A stretch of DNA of 64,000 bases, taken from contig JAOVVO010000034.1 in assembly GCA_028564675.1 (NCBI GenBank), forward strand, positions 124,001 through 188,000, read 5' to 3'. The notes under the pieces were generated by a model. It was not told where the DNA came from. It ran no database searches and saw only the letters and a list, made by a program, of their open reading frames with translations. Within the stretch, counting starts at the first letter, position 1, and every line of letters starts with the position of its first letter. A program made the position numbers and the translations under genes. The stretch is from Onchocerca lupi. Lineage: Eukaryota; Nematoda; Chromadorea; Rhabditida; Onchocercidae. This document shows positions 15,001 to 27,071 of this stretch, piece by piece.

Positions 15001-18000
15001 ATCGATGGACTTTTTTAACATATGATACTGGAGTAAACCTAATAGCTGCCTTATCCATTTGTTCCAGAAATTTAAAAAAACTGAGCAAATTACCTCAAAA
15101 TCATCTATAAAACGTATTGTCATCCTCTCAAGTTTTAATTTTATTTCGGATAGCAGAGTATCACGATGTAACACGGTTGAATCATCCCTGCTCTCATTCA
15201 ACACATCCAAAATTTCATCCTCGACCTTTAATATTTCTAATATTTCTGATAATGAATTTTTCAAAAGTCAGAAGATCATTTCAAAAAGAGCAAGAGAAAA
15301 ATATAGTAAAATGTTAGTTTAGTAAAGTAAAATGCCTGTTTTTCGAGAAGCTTGAAATCTGTGGATAAAGAGCTTTCTTTTTCACTGGTAGATAAAAAAT
15401 CGAACGCAGGCTTATCACGATCAATTTTTTTTGATTTTTCCTCTTCTGAAATATTTTAAATTTAGATTTCTGAATGATATTTTAATCAAATATTCACTTT
15501 CTCTAATCTCAAAGGAATTCTAACTGATGTTTTCCACTTAATTTGGATAATTACAGCAAGCCGAACAATAAACACAACTGGTACCAACTGGATATTAGAA
15601 ACAGTAATGACTGGATTCGATTAGCAAAAAATTAATTAATTAATCAAAGCCTGAGAAATGCTAAGAACCTTTTTGTGGACCATATAACCAACTACTTAAC
15701 CAATTGTATAATCCACCACCAAAATTTTTTGCTGTTTCCTCGGAATGTAAATTGCTAGTTGTTCTTTCAGTATCTAAGTGGTGAGGAAGTAAAGCTGAAA
15801 TAGATAATATGTTACATAAAATCTCTAATCTACATAATGCCTCTAAAAGCAATATTTAAAAATATTACAAATGTAGAGTAAAGTAAGTGAAAGCGGAACT
15901 AAAATAACTTCATTAAAATCTTATTATTTCTAAATTCAACTAACGAAAGTCGATGTTTTCAAAGTTTTCGTCATCTGACTGCAATACATTTTCGCTAGAT
16001 GAACGTCTTGCTTCTTTTTCAGCAAGAATCCGTCGATATACTGTTTCTCGAAATAATTGCAATTCCTAGAAAGCAATTTCATAGGATTCTTTAATTATTT
16101 AAATTGAATATTATTTACCAATATTTATTTCATTGTCTTCTTATTGTTGTTCACACTGTAATTATAGGTCAGCAATGACGGTTATAAATTTCTGTGATAA
16201 GAGCAGTATTACTGAAAATAACGTATTATCAACATATACTAATAATAACGCATTAATATATTGATATATTGTAAGCTTGGAAATTAGTATGATACTAAAA
16301 AATCAAAATTTACACTATACAGAAAATTCGAAACTTACATGATAGGTATAATTTGTATCTCTTTCAATCTGTTTCATCAAAATTAAATCTTCAGAGTTTG
16401 CAGTTTTTTTTAAAGAGGCAGTGGTCGATAAATTTAGTGGACTTGTAGCTGTTCCCATTTCTTCCGTGAGTTTCACATTAAGATTTTGGCCAGAAACACT
16501 TCCAAGATGGGATATTTCATATTTTTCATTAAATTTATTGGATTGACCAGCGACCTGGAAAAAATATTTTCATGTTATGATCTTACAATAAGGTAAAATC
16601 ATGTTAGTTTAGATTTTAAACCAATTCTGTGACTACGAAAAATTAATTTAACTTAAATTTTGAGTACAATAATCTGAGAAAAATACATTAAACAGGACAT
16701 ACGGAAACTGCAGCTGTGTCCAAATACGACAATAATCTCCGTCGATAAGCTCGACAATATGAGTTCAATTGTCTCGCACGATTATAAGCAAAACTCCAAG
16801 TGCATCTTGTTCTTCGTTGCCTTTCTTGATCCTGTACACGATTATATGCAAAATTCCACCATTCTTTTGCACTACAAAAATATTTTTCTGAATATGAGAA
16901 TTTTAGCTTCTTTAGATATCTTCTTTAAATGAATTTACATCACAGCAGATGCCCTCAATTTTTGTCTTAAATTTATTGATCAGTATCGACTTTATGAAAA
17001 ATATTCCAACAAGTTTTGATGTTTCATCGACAATAAAAATACGCTTACTTTTCACCAACAGTAACTAGTGGTCGCCATTTTCGATGCTGTCGTGATCTGT
17101 CAAATCGAGCCCATTCTTTTCCTAATGAACCCATTTCCAAGAGCTGTCGTTTCGTCAGTTCGATTACAACCTTTTCAGGACATAAATTAAACTGTAAAAG
17201 AGATATGAAAGAAAGTGAAAATACAAAGTTCAGCATTATTCCAAGTCATATACTAAAAAATTCAATCAATCAACATTGAAAAAATTAACAAAACTCAAAA
17301 ACATTGAAATATTCCACTTTTTAAAACTATATTTTTAAGCGATAGTTTTTGCTGATTATTCTTTGTAGTAAGTAAAAGGAAAAACTTTCAATGTCCTCCA
17401 GCATAAAGAAGCAGAACAAATCTAAAATAAATTTACTTCATCAACAGCTCATAGCACTGATGAAATTATACCATTTATGATTCAAGCAAAAAGTTTATGA
17501 ACTTACTTTAAATCTAGGAATGTAAGGATATGTTTTTAAAGGAAATTTGTTTGTATTTCTTTCCATGTATAAATGCGCGCTGAACGGTTGAAGAATGCAC
17601 ATATTATCTTTGTTGATTTCTGGTGCCATCATATACTTAAATTAGCAGATTTTTGGTAGAAGCAATAAAACCCTCAAAAGTTTGATCCCGATAAGATATC
17701 AAATATTATTTTCACTAAGTAAGATGAAAAAACCAGTTCCAAAATTTTCAAATTTTTCAAAATGAAAAAAAAGAAATTAAACTTGTAGATCCATGTAGTT
17801 ATTAATTTCTTCGGTAATTTGCTGTCCACAATTCCAATACACTAATAAATCTTCTATTTCTAGTTTTTTAAACATATTTACACCATCTTGTGGCTGCATA
17901 TATCCAATTCTCTAAAAACAATAATTTTAAGTGATATACGTTGTCCACAACTCACAACACGTAAATTATTTAAATTTAAGATCCAAAATATATTGATTGC

Positions 18001-20480
18001 AATTAATATTTTTTTAACAATCGTAAAATAATAGCATATTTTTCGTAATGTAATCATAATATAATAGCATATTCTAACAGCATTTCGATAATATGCTATA
18101 TTCTTAAGTCTAATTTTTTAATTTTTTGATAACTATTTCATCTGCTTGTTGATTTCTCATGATCCAAGTCAGAAGTCCAATATTTTGGAAGGTAAAAATG
18201 GAAGAAATCAATGACACTTCGAAATTATTCATTCAAATATCTCATAAGTATGGACTATTATATCGTATAAAAAAATTGTAGAACTTTTATGCATCTTTAA
18301 CAAAGAAAAAGTAATTATTTAGATTATATTAAAATAACATACCCAATGTGAATCTGTAGTTTGCATGCTAACATTGTGTATTCGCACACCACATGCAAAT
18401 GGTGTATTATTGGGTAATGTCATATCATCTTCATATCGTATATGAACATTAGTTAGAATTAACTGCAAATTAAGAAAAATAAGCAAAACATGATTACAAT
18501 TATTTGGGATTTTCTTTCTTAGCACTTCATGGATCTTAATCAAAGAAATCCATAATATCATTATGATATTATAATTACGCATTTGCGACAACGCAAAAAT
18601 TATCGCCTTTGAATTCTAAAAATTAAAAGCTCTGAAATTGAAAGAAATGATTGAAAGGATAAAAATGATTTAAAAAAATTGACTCTGGAAAATTTTCTGA
18701 AATACCTGAATATTATTAACGATGGTTGATACCAACGATGCTCCCCACCAATTCTGCTCCGATGCACTGTCGTTAGGTAAACCCCAATAATTTAGTAGTT
18801 GCCTCTGCAAATAATTTATTTAAAGAAGTTTCCAACTAATTAAATTTTATTTTATGTTCTGAGGTTCCGACTTATAAAAACTCTGCGAAATTATGGAAAA
18901 GTTACTATCTTAGATTATTAACAAGGAGTTCAGTGATAATATGAGTATTTATCTTTATTATTTGTGATAATAAAAATCTCTTATTGGCTTATTAATGGTG
19001 CTATCATTCAAATGTTTTGAAATTTTTGTTCCGAGATGAAATTTCTATTCTAAGATGTTTATGCCATCACAACCATATCTTTTGACTTTGCAAATCTCAA
19101 CAATTTTTAATTTTTTTTGCACATTCTATTCAGCAGAATTATTTCTCGAATTTAATTCTAGCATTGACTAAGTCCTTTTTTTGCTTTACAATTATCTTTG
19201 TTTTTGCACAGTTGCACGCAAAACTGGTTAGAAATTTGTGACCCTCATATTAGGATATCTAAGGATCGGAATATACATGATTTTTGCATTCAAATTTCTA
19301 GAGTGTCTAGCACAAGCATTTTACCGTCCGGCTGAAATTCTCAATGAATATTCGACTGAAACGGCAATTAGAAAATTTCCAATCAAATAAATATTAGTCG
19401 TCATTATTCTCGATTTTTAATTTTCATTTCCAGAAATGTGAATTGTTTTATAACTTGTCTTATGTTTATAATGATACTTCAGAAATTAAACTTGAACAGA
19501 AATAAAATTCCTAGACAAAAATCAGATTTATTTTTCTAAATCTGCTTATAATTCCAATATCAGCGAAACATTAGTAGTTTAAATATCAAAATTTTTGGTT
19601 AACGAAATATCAAAGCAAAAGTGAGAAGAAAAATCAATCCAAACCTTATGGTATTTTTCCAGATCCTCCAATTGCTGCTCCTTTCTAGCTTGCTCGTAGA
19701 TTTCTACACTCTCAATATCATATCGAACCGATGTAGATGGCTCCAGAAGTATTAATAAATCGCTCATTTTGATAAGCCATGGCTCACTTCGCAGTCGCGT
19801 TAATGGTACCGATAAAGTAAGTTTTCCAAGCACTCCAGATTTTATCTCAAATGTGTTGAACTGAGGCAAGCTAACATTAATATTAGATAGTAATTTTAGA
19901 TAAACAACTTAAATTGGTCAAATATTTGGAGAAAACTGATCCAGACAAGTTGAAGAATTAGCTGGAAAATAAATTCTAAAAGGACAAATTTTTTTTTCTG
20001 AATTAACTTGACTTATATAGATGCCACTATTTTTAGTAATGACTATTTAGAATATATATATCCATTTTTAACAAAAATGTATAGCAAGGTGGATAATTGG
20101 CGAGCGCGAAACCACAAGAACACTAAGTTCCACGTAGGAAAGCAATGACTGTGTCACAGTTTTCGAATTTTCTTTTCGAGTTTCCAAAACTAATTAATTA
20201 AAAAATACTGCGAAATTCAGGGCAAAAAGATATAAAACTTTGGTTACCTTTAACGGAACATCAAATTTACACAAAGCCGATTTCTTCAATGGAACGTTTT
20301 CCAATTCAACCTGACCTGAAAATTAATCATTTCTTCAAGTTTCATACACGAAAAGAAATGATGATGATGAAGCAGGGACGTACCTTGCAATAAAGCTATG
20401 CTCAACTGGTCGGTATTCAAGTTCTCCAAATATTCTCCTACGTAATTGTTAAGAACCCAAGCGACCAGATTTTCCAGCAT
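1..20480 (-). CDS. VPS13: VPS13-family bridge-like lipid transfer protein (3' end outside window)
   Basis: VPS13 proteins are long hydrophobic-groove rods that move lipids between organelles at contact sites. The ATG at 20480 opens a typical chorein N-terminus (MLENLVAWVLNNYVGEYLEN), followed by 'VELENVPLKK' and, at 18343-18462, the family hallmark 'NVHIRYEDD'. I could join 57 exons in one frame, about 2,780 codons; early ones are 20384-20480, 20248-20315, 19645-19860, 18706-18804 and 18343-18462. Near the C-terminal end the VAB/SHR-BD region is clear: 'VPYWIVNKSGIPL' (2575-2729), 'YNIGVEVRQGTGRYK' (2120-2258) and 'PPPIQLENLSDVPVLYQQ' (1348-1503). The last complete exon in the window is 43-237 and ends at a donor, so the ATG2-C-like and PH-like end lies to the left. 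Three introns need GC donors. It is closest to the VPS13A/C type; the exact paralogue is not settled. Confidence 0.95.
9791..9819. repeat. Poly(A) tract in a VPS13 intron
   Basis: An uninterrupted run of A of nearly 30 bases (poly-T on the gene's strand) lies in the intron between the VPS13 exons 9872-10064 and 9503-9616. It is a simple mononucleotide repeat and could be a length-variable or sequencing-error site. Confidence 0.9.
12194..12243 (-). repeat. Intronic partial copy of a VPS13 exon 5' end and its acceptor
   Basis: About 50 nt here are nearly identical to 12758-12807, which holds the 3' splice acceptor and first codons (KQMSASCPSL) of the VPS13 exon at 12688-12787. The copy lies in the next intron but one (11933-12299). 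It keeps the acceptor AATGTTTAG and would start KQMSESYPSL, but it has no obvious donor before a stop. It is best read as a partial exon duplication or pseudo-exon. Confidence 0.75.
19280..19530. repeat. Dispersed intronic repeat, copy 1
   Basis: This stretch in the VPS13 intron 18805-19644 resembles 24280-24535 over roughly 240 bases in the same orientation. Shared blocks include 'caaatttctaga', 'aatttyyagraatgtgaa' and 'ttataacttg'. The copies are clearly diverged, with small indels. No coding capacity, terminal inverted repeats or target-site duplication was evident by eye. Confidence 0.6.
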
Positions 20481-20784
20481 TTTCTCTTCACCAATCAATC
20501 CTCTCGTGTTTCTTTACAAATAATCATAATTTACTTTTGGAATTCATTCTAAAAAACGCAATTTAATTTCAGTTCTTATTTAAATTCCGTAATATATGCG
20601 GATAAGAAGCGAAAAATATATCCATGCTGTATCGGGCGGAATCGCACCTCGCGATTGCATCAAACGAAAAGAATAACGCAACTGAATTGAATCTATTGCT
20701 TAAATAAAGTGAGAGAGGGCCGGAGACAGTGAACTAATTTAAAATTACAACATTTTTTTGCTTTGAGAATCTCAAGCATTGATA

Positions 20785-21024
20785 ATGCTTCAAACGATTG
20801 TGAAAATTGAAATGATGAAACAGCATCCATTCGAAAAAATACCTGGAAAAGATGAGACAATATCTATTAGTCCGAAAACAGATGGAAAATACAGTCCACT
20901 TCGCAACCCCCCATTAGCTACGAAAAACTTTAAAAGTAAAGCATCCATGATGTCGATCGGAGATCACACAAATACGGCGTGTCTCGCTACGAAATTGTTA
21001 GTGCCGAAATTGTTGCCGATGTGA
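20785..21024 (+). CDS. Candidate 79-aa single-exon ORF upstream of VPS13 (weak)
   Basis: An open frame from ATG 20785 to TGA 21024 encodes a lysine- and proline-containing peptide with segments such as 'HPFEKIPGKDETISIS' and 'KYSPLRNPPLATKNFKSK'. Its composition is more protein-like than most AT-rich chance ORFs here, and it would be transcribed divergently from VPS13, starting 305 bases from the VPS13 ATG. No signal peptide, membrane segment or known motif was recognised, and no flanking splice sites were established. It may equally be chance. It is the only thing of note in the 900-base gap between VPS13 and the ML-domain gene. Confidence 0.3.
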   Translation: MLQTIVKIEMMKQHPFEKIPGKDETISISPKTDGKYSPLRNPPLATKNFKSKASMMSIGDHTNTACLATKLLVPKLLPM

Positions 21025-21384
21025 TTTTGATTGTGATATGATCATACGGATAAGGCATTAAAAATTGGAGTTTCGTTGTAGAAGATAATCTGGGATAAAT
21101 AGTTGTAGCGATTGTCGAGCCTCAAGCATTCAAAACTTCAGGTGTGACAAGTTGTTTACACCGATGTGTCGCACTCTACTTTTTCATTTGTTTCTGAGTT
21201 AATGATGTTGTATGATGAAGAGGAGATATTAGCTTCTAAATGGTTGGCGAATAAACTTTTTGTAATTTATAGAAGAAAGCGTTGAAGATATGTATGTTTC
21301 AACTGTGTGATACGCATACAGCTTCTAGCAAATGTTTCGATGCGATGAATGAAATTGTATCTGCTTATGAACATATCATTACAT

Positions 21385-24300
21385 TTATTCAACAATTTTC
21401 GTTAAAAATATGAGGCATATTTCACGTTTATTAGTATCGTTTGGAGTTTCGTCGTTGGTTTTATCATTGATAAGCCAATTAATTTGCACATTGTCCACCT
21501 GAAATACGATGATAATTTCGTAGAAATGAATGGCTAATATTGGAAGTAATAGGCTTTATAATGCATTAAGTTGATACAAAAACTCCGTCGCTGAATTCTG
21601 CTGTTTCATCTTGATCTTTCTTCAATAAATCTAGTATATGCTAATGGCTTGTTATTTGCTAGTTGTTTTATTTTAACCTAAAAAAATGGCATTAGATAGC
21701 AAATTTGATTTTTTGATTTGAATTAAAATTGGGTCGTTTATCACAATATCAGCAATGTATTTAACCTGGTAATTGTTAATGAATGTATAGTGAAGTATTG
21801 GTTCAAGAAATTTTGCGGAGAATTTTAAAGAACAAGAATGGAAAGTAACTGGAAATGAGTTCATTTTGCAGTTGCCATAAGAAGTTATCGAAGAGTTCTA
21901 AGTTGGTCATCTGTGGTTGTTCAGCAATTGAAGCAAATTAAAATCAGAAAGAGAAAGGCAAAAAAACGATAAAAAAGCTCAATGATTAGATGTTCTCTTT
22001 CTATATTCAAAAGAAATCGTTGTTTGCAAGTTATTTTATTCTAAGCAGCAAAAATAAGCTATTTCTTGATTGGATTGTGAAACGTGAGGTCGGATACCGG
22101 AAGCAGATGAATACAATAGCTGTAATGATCAGACAGAGAAGTTCCAAGTTTCACTTCAATTAAACTTGCTCCAAAAGAGGTATGTTTGGTCGTCTGCCAC
22201 TACTGATTATTAATCGAGCAGCTTAGTTAGTTTTTGCAGTTGCATAATCAGCAGGATGCGGAAAATGCTTTCCAAAGATCCATCAAATCCCGAAACATGG
22301 AAGGACAAGTTTCAATAATAAAAAAAAGGCTTGTTTTCTTCTATCAAAAATATATTAATTGCAGCAATTCTCAGTTTAATTAACAAAGAAGTGTTTCAGC
22401 TTCACTGCAATGATTTGAAATTAACAGTCGAGAGTGAAATTACTTTGCATCAATTTAACACTTATTGCATATAGTTAAGTGAATATCCTCATTTTTCCAT
22501 TTGCATATAAATCAGAATCTCTTATTAATCATCCATAAGGGATTCTCATCTCTTCTTTTACTTTTTCCATGTGATGTAGAAATTGGTAATTTTTAAAAAG
22601 AAATAATAATAATATAACATGCCTTTGGATATTCTTTTAGTATGGGCACACCTTGCTGATAGACGTACGTCTCGCCTTTCTTAAGCGGACACGTCAAGTT
22701 ACCGCCCTTGCAGGGATCTTTTTGGTCCAAATTGAATGACACAATAACGCCTCCGGCAAGTTTTGCCCGCACTGTAGTTTCAAGAGTTTTCGTTGTTACT
22801 GCTAAAATAGATTTGAGAAGAATATAATATCAAATTAAATGATAATATACTGTAAATTTATGGATGCATTAATAGTATTCAGTAGGATAACTAATTACAG
22901 ATGGCTAAGCAATAACTTTAAAAAATGTAAAATGTTTGACTTAATTTTATATTGCATTTTATTTCTGCATTTTTATAGTGCAAGATTGAATAGCTAATAG
23001 TAATTAAATTTAAGATTTCGGTACTATTTTTTAAAAGCAGCATTAGGAATCTAACTGATTTTTGCGTTTCAAAAAAAAAAAATTCCAACTGGGTTCAGAA
23101 TAAAACTGTCCAAGTCCAGCTAAAAGTAGATTTTAGCGCATTTATTGCAGTAGTTCTTAGAACGTACATAGGAAATACTAATTAATGACAATCAGCTATA
23201 TTCGATTCGGATAGTTTAATTCCTTCTATAACGGATGTTTTCGAAGCTTTAGTTTGTTACAAGCAGTCGTTGAAATAAAATTTAAATTTAATCCACTCAT
23301 CCAAGTTTGTTTTATAAACTAAAAATTCGCATGATTTATTAAGAAAAGCTCATACTGGGCACGAATTCGATACGTAAATAGGGTGTTGTATCTCTTTTGA
23401 AAGCACATCGATTTGCCGATAAGTCTACGCATCCATCCACTTCTACATTCTTGATATCGAACACTGATTCTAAAAGAATCACAGACAACATCCATATAAA
23501 TACAAAATTCATCTTACTGACTAAAAACCCAATTAAAAATACTAAAAGTTGTCTAGTTATTTGATGCAACTTATACTGATACTGATATCGATAAATGCTA
23601 TGAAACTTCATTCCTCCAGCACACAAATGCATCAGATAACTTTCAGATGAATGGTAATCAACTTTGAATATCTGTTCTGAAATTTCAAGTTTCTCAGTCT
23701 ATCAAATACTCAAAAAGCATGACTTTAAAAAATTAAGTATGACTTATAAACTTGAAAAAAAAAATCGAAAATCAATAATTATGTTTACTGCAATTTTTGT
23801 ATTTAATTTTTTGGAAATCTGCGTGCACAGAAAGTGTATTCAATAAGAGCGATAGTATAACCATCAGAAATATTTCTGTCATTATTCTGAAAATAAAAAG
23901 ATTTCTTGAATCCATCATTTCATTTTTTGTTGCACAGTCAATGAATATATTCTCACATCATTATAACTGATAATGATAATCAAGAGACAAAGGAATAAAA
24001 GGCAAAAAATTAAGTACTGTTACAGCGTGAAAGTTTGTTTCAATCAAAAAAAGAACAAAAACTGAAGAAGGCTTGACGAAGAAAATGAAAGATTAAAAAT
24101 AAATTAGTTACAAATTGAATGATTGGAAGGCCTGTTCAAATAGAAATGTATCTTCTACAAATGACAAATGATTTTCCCTTCTTCTTTTTCTTCCCCAAAC
24201 AACCAACTTTCTGCTAGTCACTAAGAAAGCCACACATCATTTACATCGAGCAGTTGTCATAGCTTATCTAAGATCGTTCAAATTTCTAGACTTCCTAAGA

Positions 24301-26502
24301 TTTGCTCATTTATAATGCTAATTTTAGAATTTCATCGTCTGATTGAAATTAACAGGCAATTTTGAAAAGTCCTCAATTCTGTAAATATTGCACATGATAT
24401 AGTTACACACTCTCCTCTCTTTTTATTTATTAATTTCCAGGAATGTGAACTTTTTATAACTTGACTCATATTTGGAATGATACGTGAAAAATTGAAGTTT
24501 AATTGAAATAAAACTTCTCAAAAACAATGCATCTTGCATTATTAATCAAATATATATACAGCACGAATGAAACAAACCAAAGCAATATTTTTGATTAAAA
24601 AGAATATGTATACTGTAGGCTTTATAGCATCGATGACGATCGTCTCCCAACATTTACACCACGGGACAGCGAATTGCTGAGCTAAATATTATGTTACACT
24701 TTTCGCAGAACATTCATTCATCGAAAAAAGCATCATTATTCATCAACGCTTACACTGTTAATGAATTAAAGTCATAAAAAATTCTCATTTAATTGATGAT
24801 GAAAGCGAAAGGTAACTTATCCGATGAGTGCATTCATCACATGAAAAGCTTTGCTTGTTGGTTTCTTTTTAAAATATTCCGCTCAGTTGAAATAATAGCT
24901 TCAGCAATAGACAGATGGAATGTTTCATCGACAGCTAATGAAACGAATTTTTCACCTTTGAATTGTTACCTCCACTTTTATAAAAATTCTTCTGAAAGCA
25001 CTACGATTGCATTCTTCGATATCCGTGAAAGATTGGGATTGTTGAGTTTATCACTGTAGAGGACAACAAGACATGGTGCGTTACATCTGCTGAAAGTTCT
25101 CCCGTCCTTTCGTTGTCCAAAAACATAAATCAAGAACAGCATCCATTCATCTTCAGTTTACTCAAGTGTTTCTTGATCAGCAGTTTTGATTACTCAAAAT
25201 TTGCTAACTTGTTTTAACTGTTATTGTTTGTGAAAGTTTGATGTTCCGTATTTCACAGTTGATTGAATGTACATTTTTTTTTGCTTACTGTATTGTCAGA
25301 GAAAAAAAAAAAAGATATCAATTAAAACAACCAGTTAGATTGCATTCTGTCCAGCAATAAAGGTAATGACTGGATTGATGAGCAGTATTTTTGAGTATGC
25401 AATTAATTTTTCAGAAGTTGCGACAAAACACAACGTTTCAGACAATTGATTGAAAATTTAGCAATTTTTTTCTGCTTAATTATACTTATTTGAGAATTTA
25501 TGCTCACTGTATTCAAGCTTACACTCTTAAATTGCACGTTTGCATGCAACTTAAGAGTGTAAACTTGAACACAGTGAGCAGGAATTCTCAAATAAATATT
25601 TTTAAAAAATTCCGCTAACTAGATGAAAATTAAACATAAGTATTTTATTTATAGCGATATCCAATTAAATGGTCAAGAATTAAATATTTGGATATATTTA
25701 ATTAAAGAAAATCAATTTTGTTTTTCCCATTAATTTCGAATAATTAGTACGTTAATGGGATGATTGTTGTACTTGAAGTCATTCCATTAAATATAGACAA
25801 ATTTCAGAATGTTGAATTCGACTACAATCTTGTTAGCAAGACTGCTAACCTTAGAACGAAACACGAATCCTTTATCATCCTACATTTCTTCCTATCTCCA
25901 AGCAATTTCACGATTTCAGATATAATCTTAATTTTTTGCAATAATACAGTAGAAAAAATGAGGAATTACAATTGCATTTTCAAATTTACGCTTGAATCAA
26001 ATTTGGAAAGTAACCATCTCTTTTTCTTCAAAATAAGGCCTTTGGCAGATCTTTTAAGGAATAGCAGTTTTTTTTGAACGATTCCCAAGCAAATTATTAT
26101 TTGTTGGCTTTTTAATATATCTCTTAGTTTATCACATCATTTACAAAATATTCTTCAATACTTGCGAATAAACCAGATGTCATATCGGTATCGCATGATG
26201 TTAGTTTATTTGACTTATCATTGCGAGTTTTTCTTTAGTTTAAAATTACTTTTAAAAAAGTTTGCTGCAGGAATCCGAAAGCAAATCATCTACCTAGCCA
26301 AAATATTTGCAACTATGTCAATGTGTAAGAAATCAATAAAAAATTTGATTGAAAAAACTCCTTATATTTCATACTTACCACCGATTGAATAAACGATACA
26401 TTTGAAATAATTAAAGATGACTGGCCCAGAAGTCATTCCCCAACAGAAGATGACGACGTCTGGTTTGGAAAAAATGCCTTGGATAAGAAAAGTACCGCAC
26501 AT
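21385..26502 (-). CDS. ML-domain (NPC2/MD-2-like) secreted lipid-binding protein
   Basis: ML proteins are small secreted or lysosomal beta-sandwich proteins that bind sterols and other lipids. Exons read are 26379-26502 (start uncertain), 23356-23469, 22623-22801 and 21385-21498. Diagnostic pieces are 'VEVDGCVDLSANRC', 'DPCKGGNLTCPLKKGETY', 'GVPILKEYPK', 'VQINWLINDK' and the final 'REICLIF...KIVE'. The YPK/VDN junction requires a GC donor (AAG|GCATGT). A shorter model starting at ATG 23512 gives a plausible signal peptide (MNFVFIWMLSVILLES) but lacks the first of the six conserved cysteines. Joining the exon ending at 26379 (...NYFKCIVYSIG) to an acceptor at 23470 restores that cysteine in phase, so the long model is preferred. 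The long intron holds a hairpin (25487-25598) and a dispersed repeat. Confidence 0.83.
24280..24535. repeat. Dispersed intronic repeat, copy 2
   Basis: This is the partner of 19280-19530, lying in the long first intron of the ML-domain gene. Similarity is strongest toward 24440-24535. It is a diverged, non-coding interspersed element of unknown class. Confidence 0.6.
25487..25598. repeat. Long near-perfect inverted repeat (hairpin)
   Basis: The two arms are about 52 nt each (roughly 25488-25540 and 25545-25598) around a loop of only a few bases. They match except for one 2-nt mismatch and three single transitions. On the minus strand all three single differences become G-U wobbles, so a minus-strand transcript would fold into one almost unbroken stem of about 50 bp. 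It lies inside the minus-strand ML-domain gene's long intron. It could be a miRNA- or siRNA-type hairpin precursor, or a short MITE-like palindrome. Confidence 0.85.
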
Positions 26503-27006
26503 CAAGATGAAGAGAAAGCAGCATATTTTCAGCAGAAAATTCGATTTTGATAAATTTTTGTAATTAAAATAGTTATAAGGATAGATGCTTCTCAACACAA
26601 GCTTATTAGAACACAACTGAAAGGGACGCAGGCACAGCCTCTTTCGAGGTTTATCTGAAGCCTGCAATTGCATGCAAGGAAATCCCATCTGTTTAGCATG
26701 CGTGCGCAAATATGAATGGTCAGCAAGAAATGTAATTTCGGAAAATAAATCGATATTTTGCCTGTAAGCAATTGATAATTCGAGCAGTTCGAGAAATTTA
26801 AGCTTGCGGAGATCACTCCCAAATTAGTTCTTATTTCTTAATGATGGTATAATTGCAGCAATAAATCACATTCTTTCTAGTGGATGAGATTGTTGCACAA
26901 AGGACTGCGATAAATCGGAGTTATGAAACTACCTTTCGGTAGGGGATGGAATGCGGAGGTGGTGGTGACCTTAATTGTTCATTACTTCACATTTTTGGAT
27001 AATTGA

Positions 27007-27028
27007 TGTTTTTTTTTTTTTCTTTCAG
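27007..27028 (+). promoter_or_regulatory. Putative trans-splice acceptor of nst-1
   Basis: A long T run followed by tctttcag (AG at 27027-27028) lies 43 bases before the nucleostemin ATG, with no open exon leading into it. In a nematode this is the expected look of a spliced-leader acceptor. A G-rich stretch (26938-26970) lies just upstream. Confidence 0.55.
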
Positions 27029-27071
27029 ACACTCAGTTTTTCCTGGAGACAGTTATATAAATTTGCGTTTC

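Noticed and set aside
15059..15322. Plus-strand 87-codon ORF and overlapping 66-codon ORF
   Set aside because: They are antisense shadows of the VPS13 exon 15094-15245, which reads in frame with its neighbours and matches the family (RDTLLSEIKLKLERMTIRF).
15246..15342. VPS13 exon running through LLEKQ to a GC donor near 15340
   Set aside because: The phase does not fit the next exon, whereas the GT donor after ACCA at 15386 does.
26592..26822. Minus-strand 76-codon Cys-rich ORF
   Set aside because: It overlaps the candidate first ML exon in another frame and has no splice context or recognisable motif.
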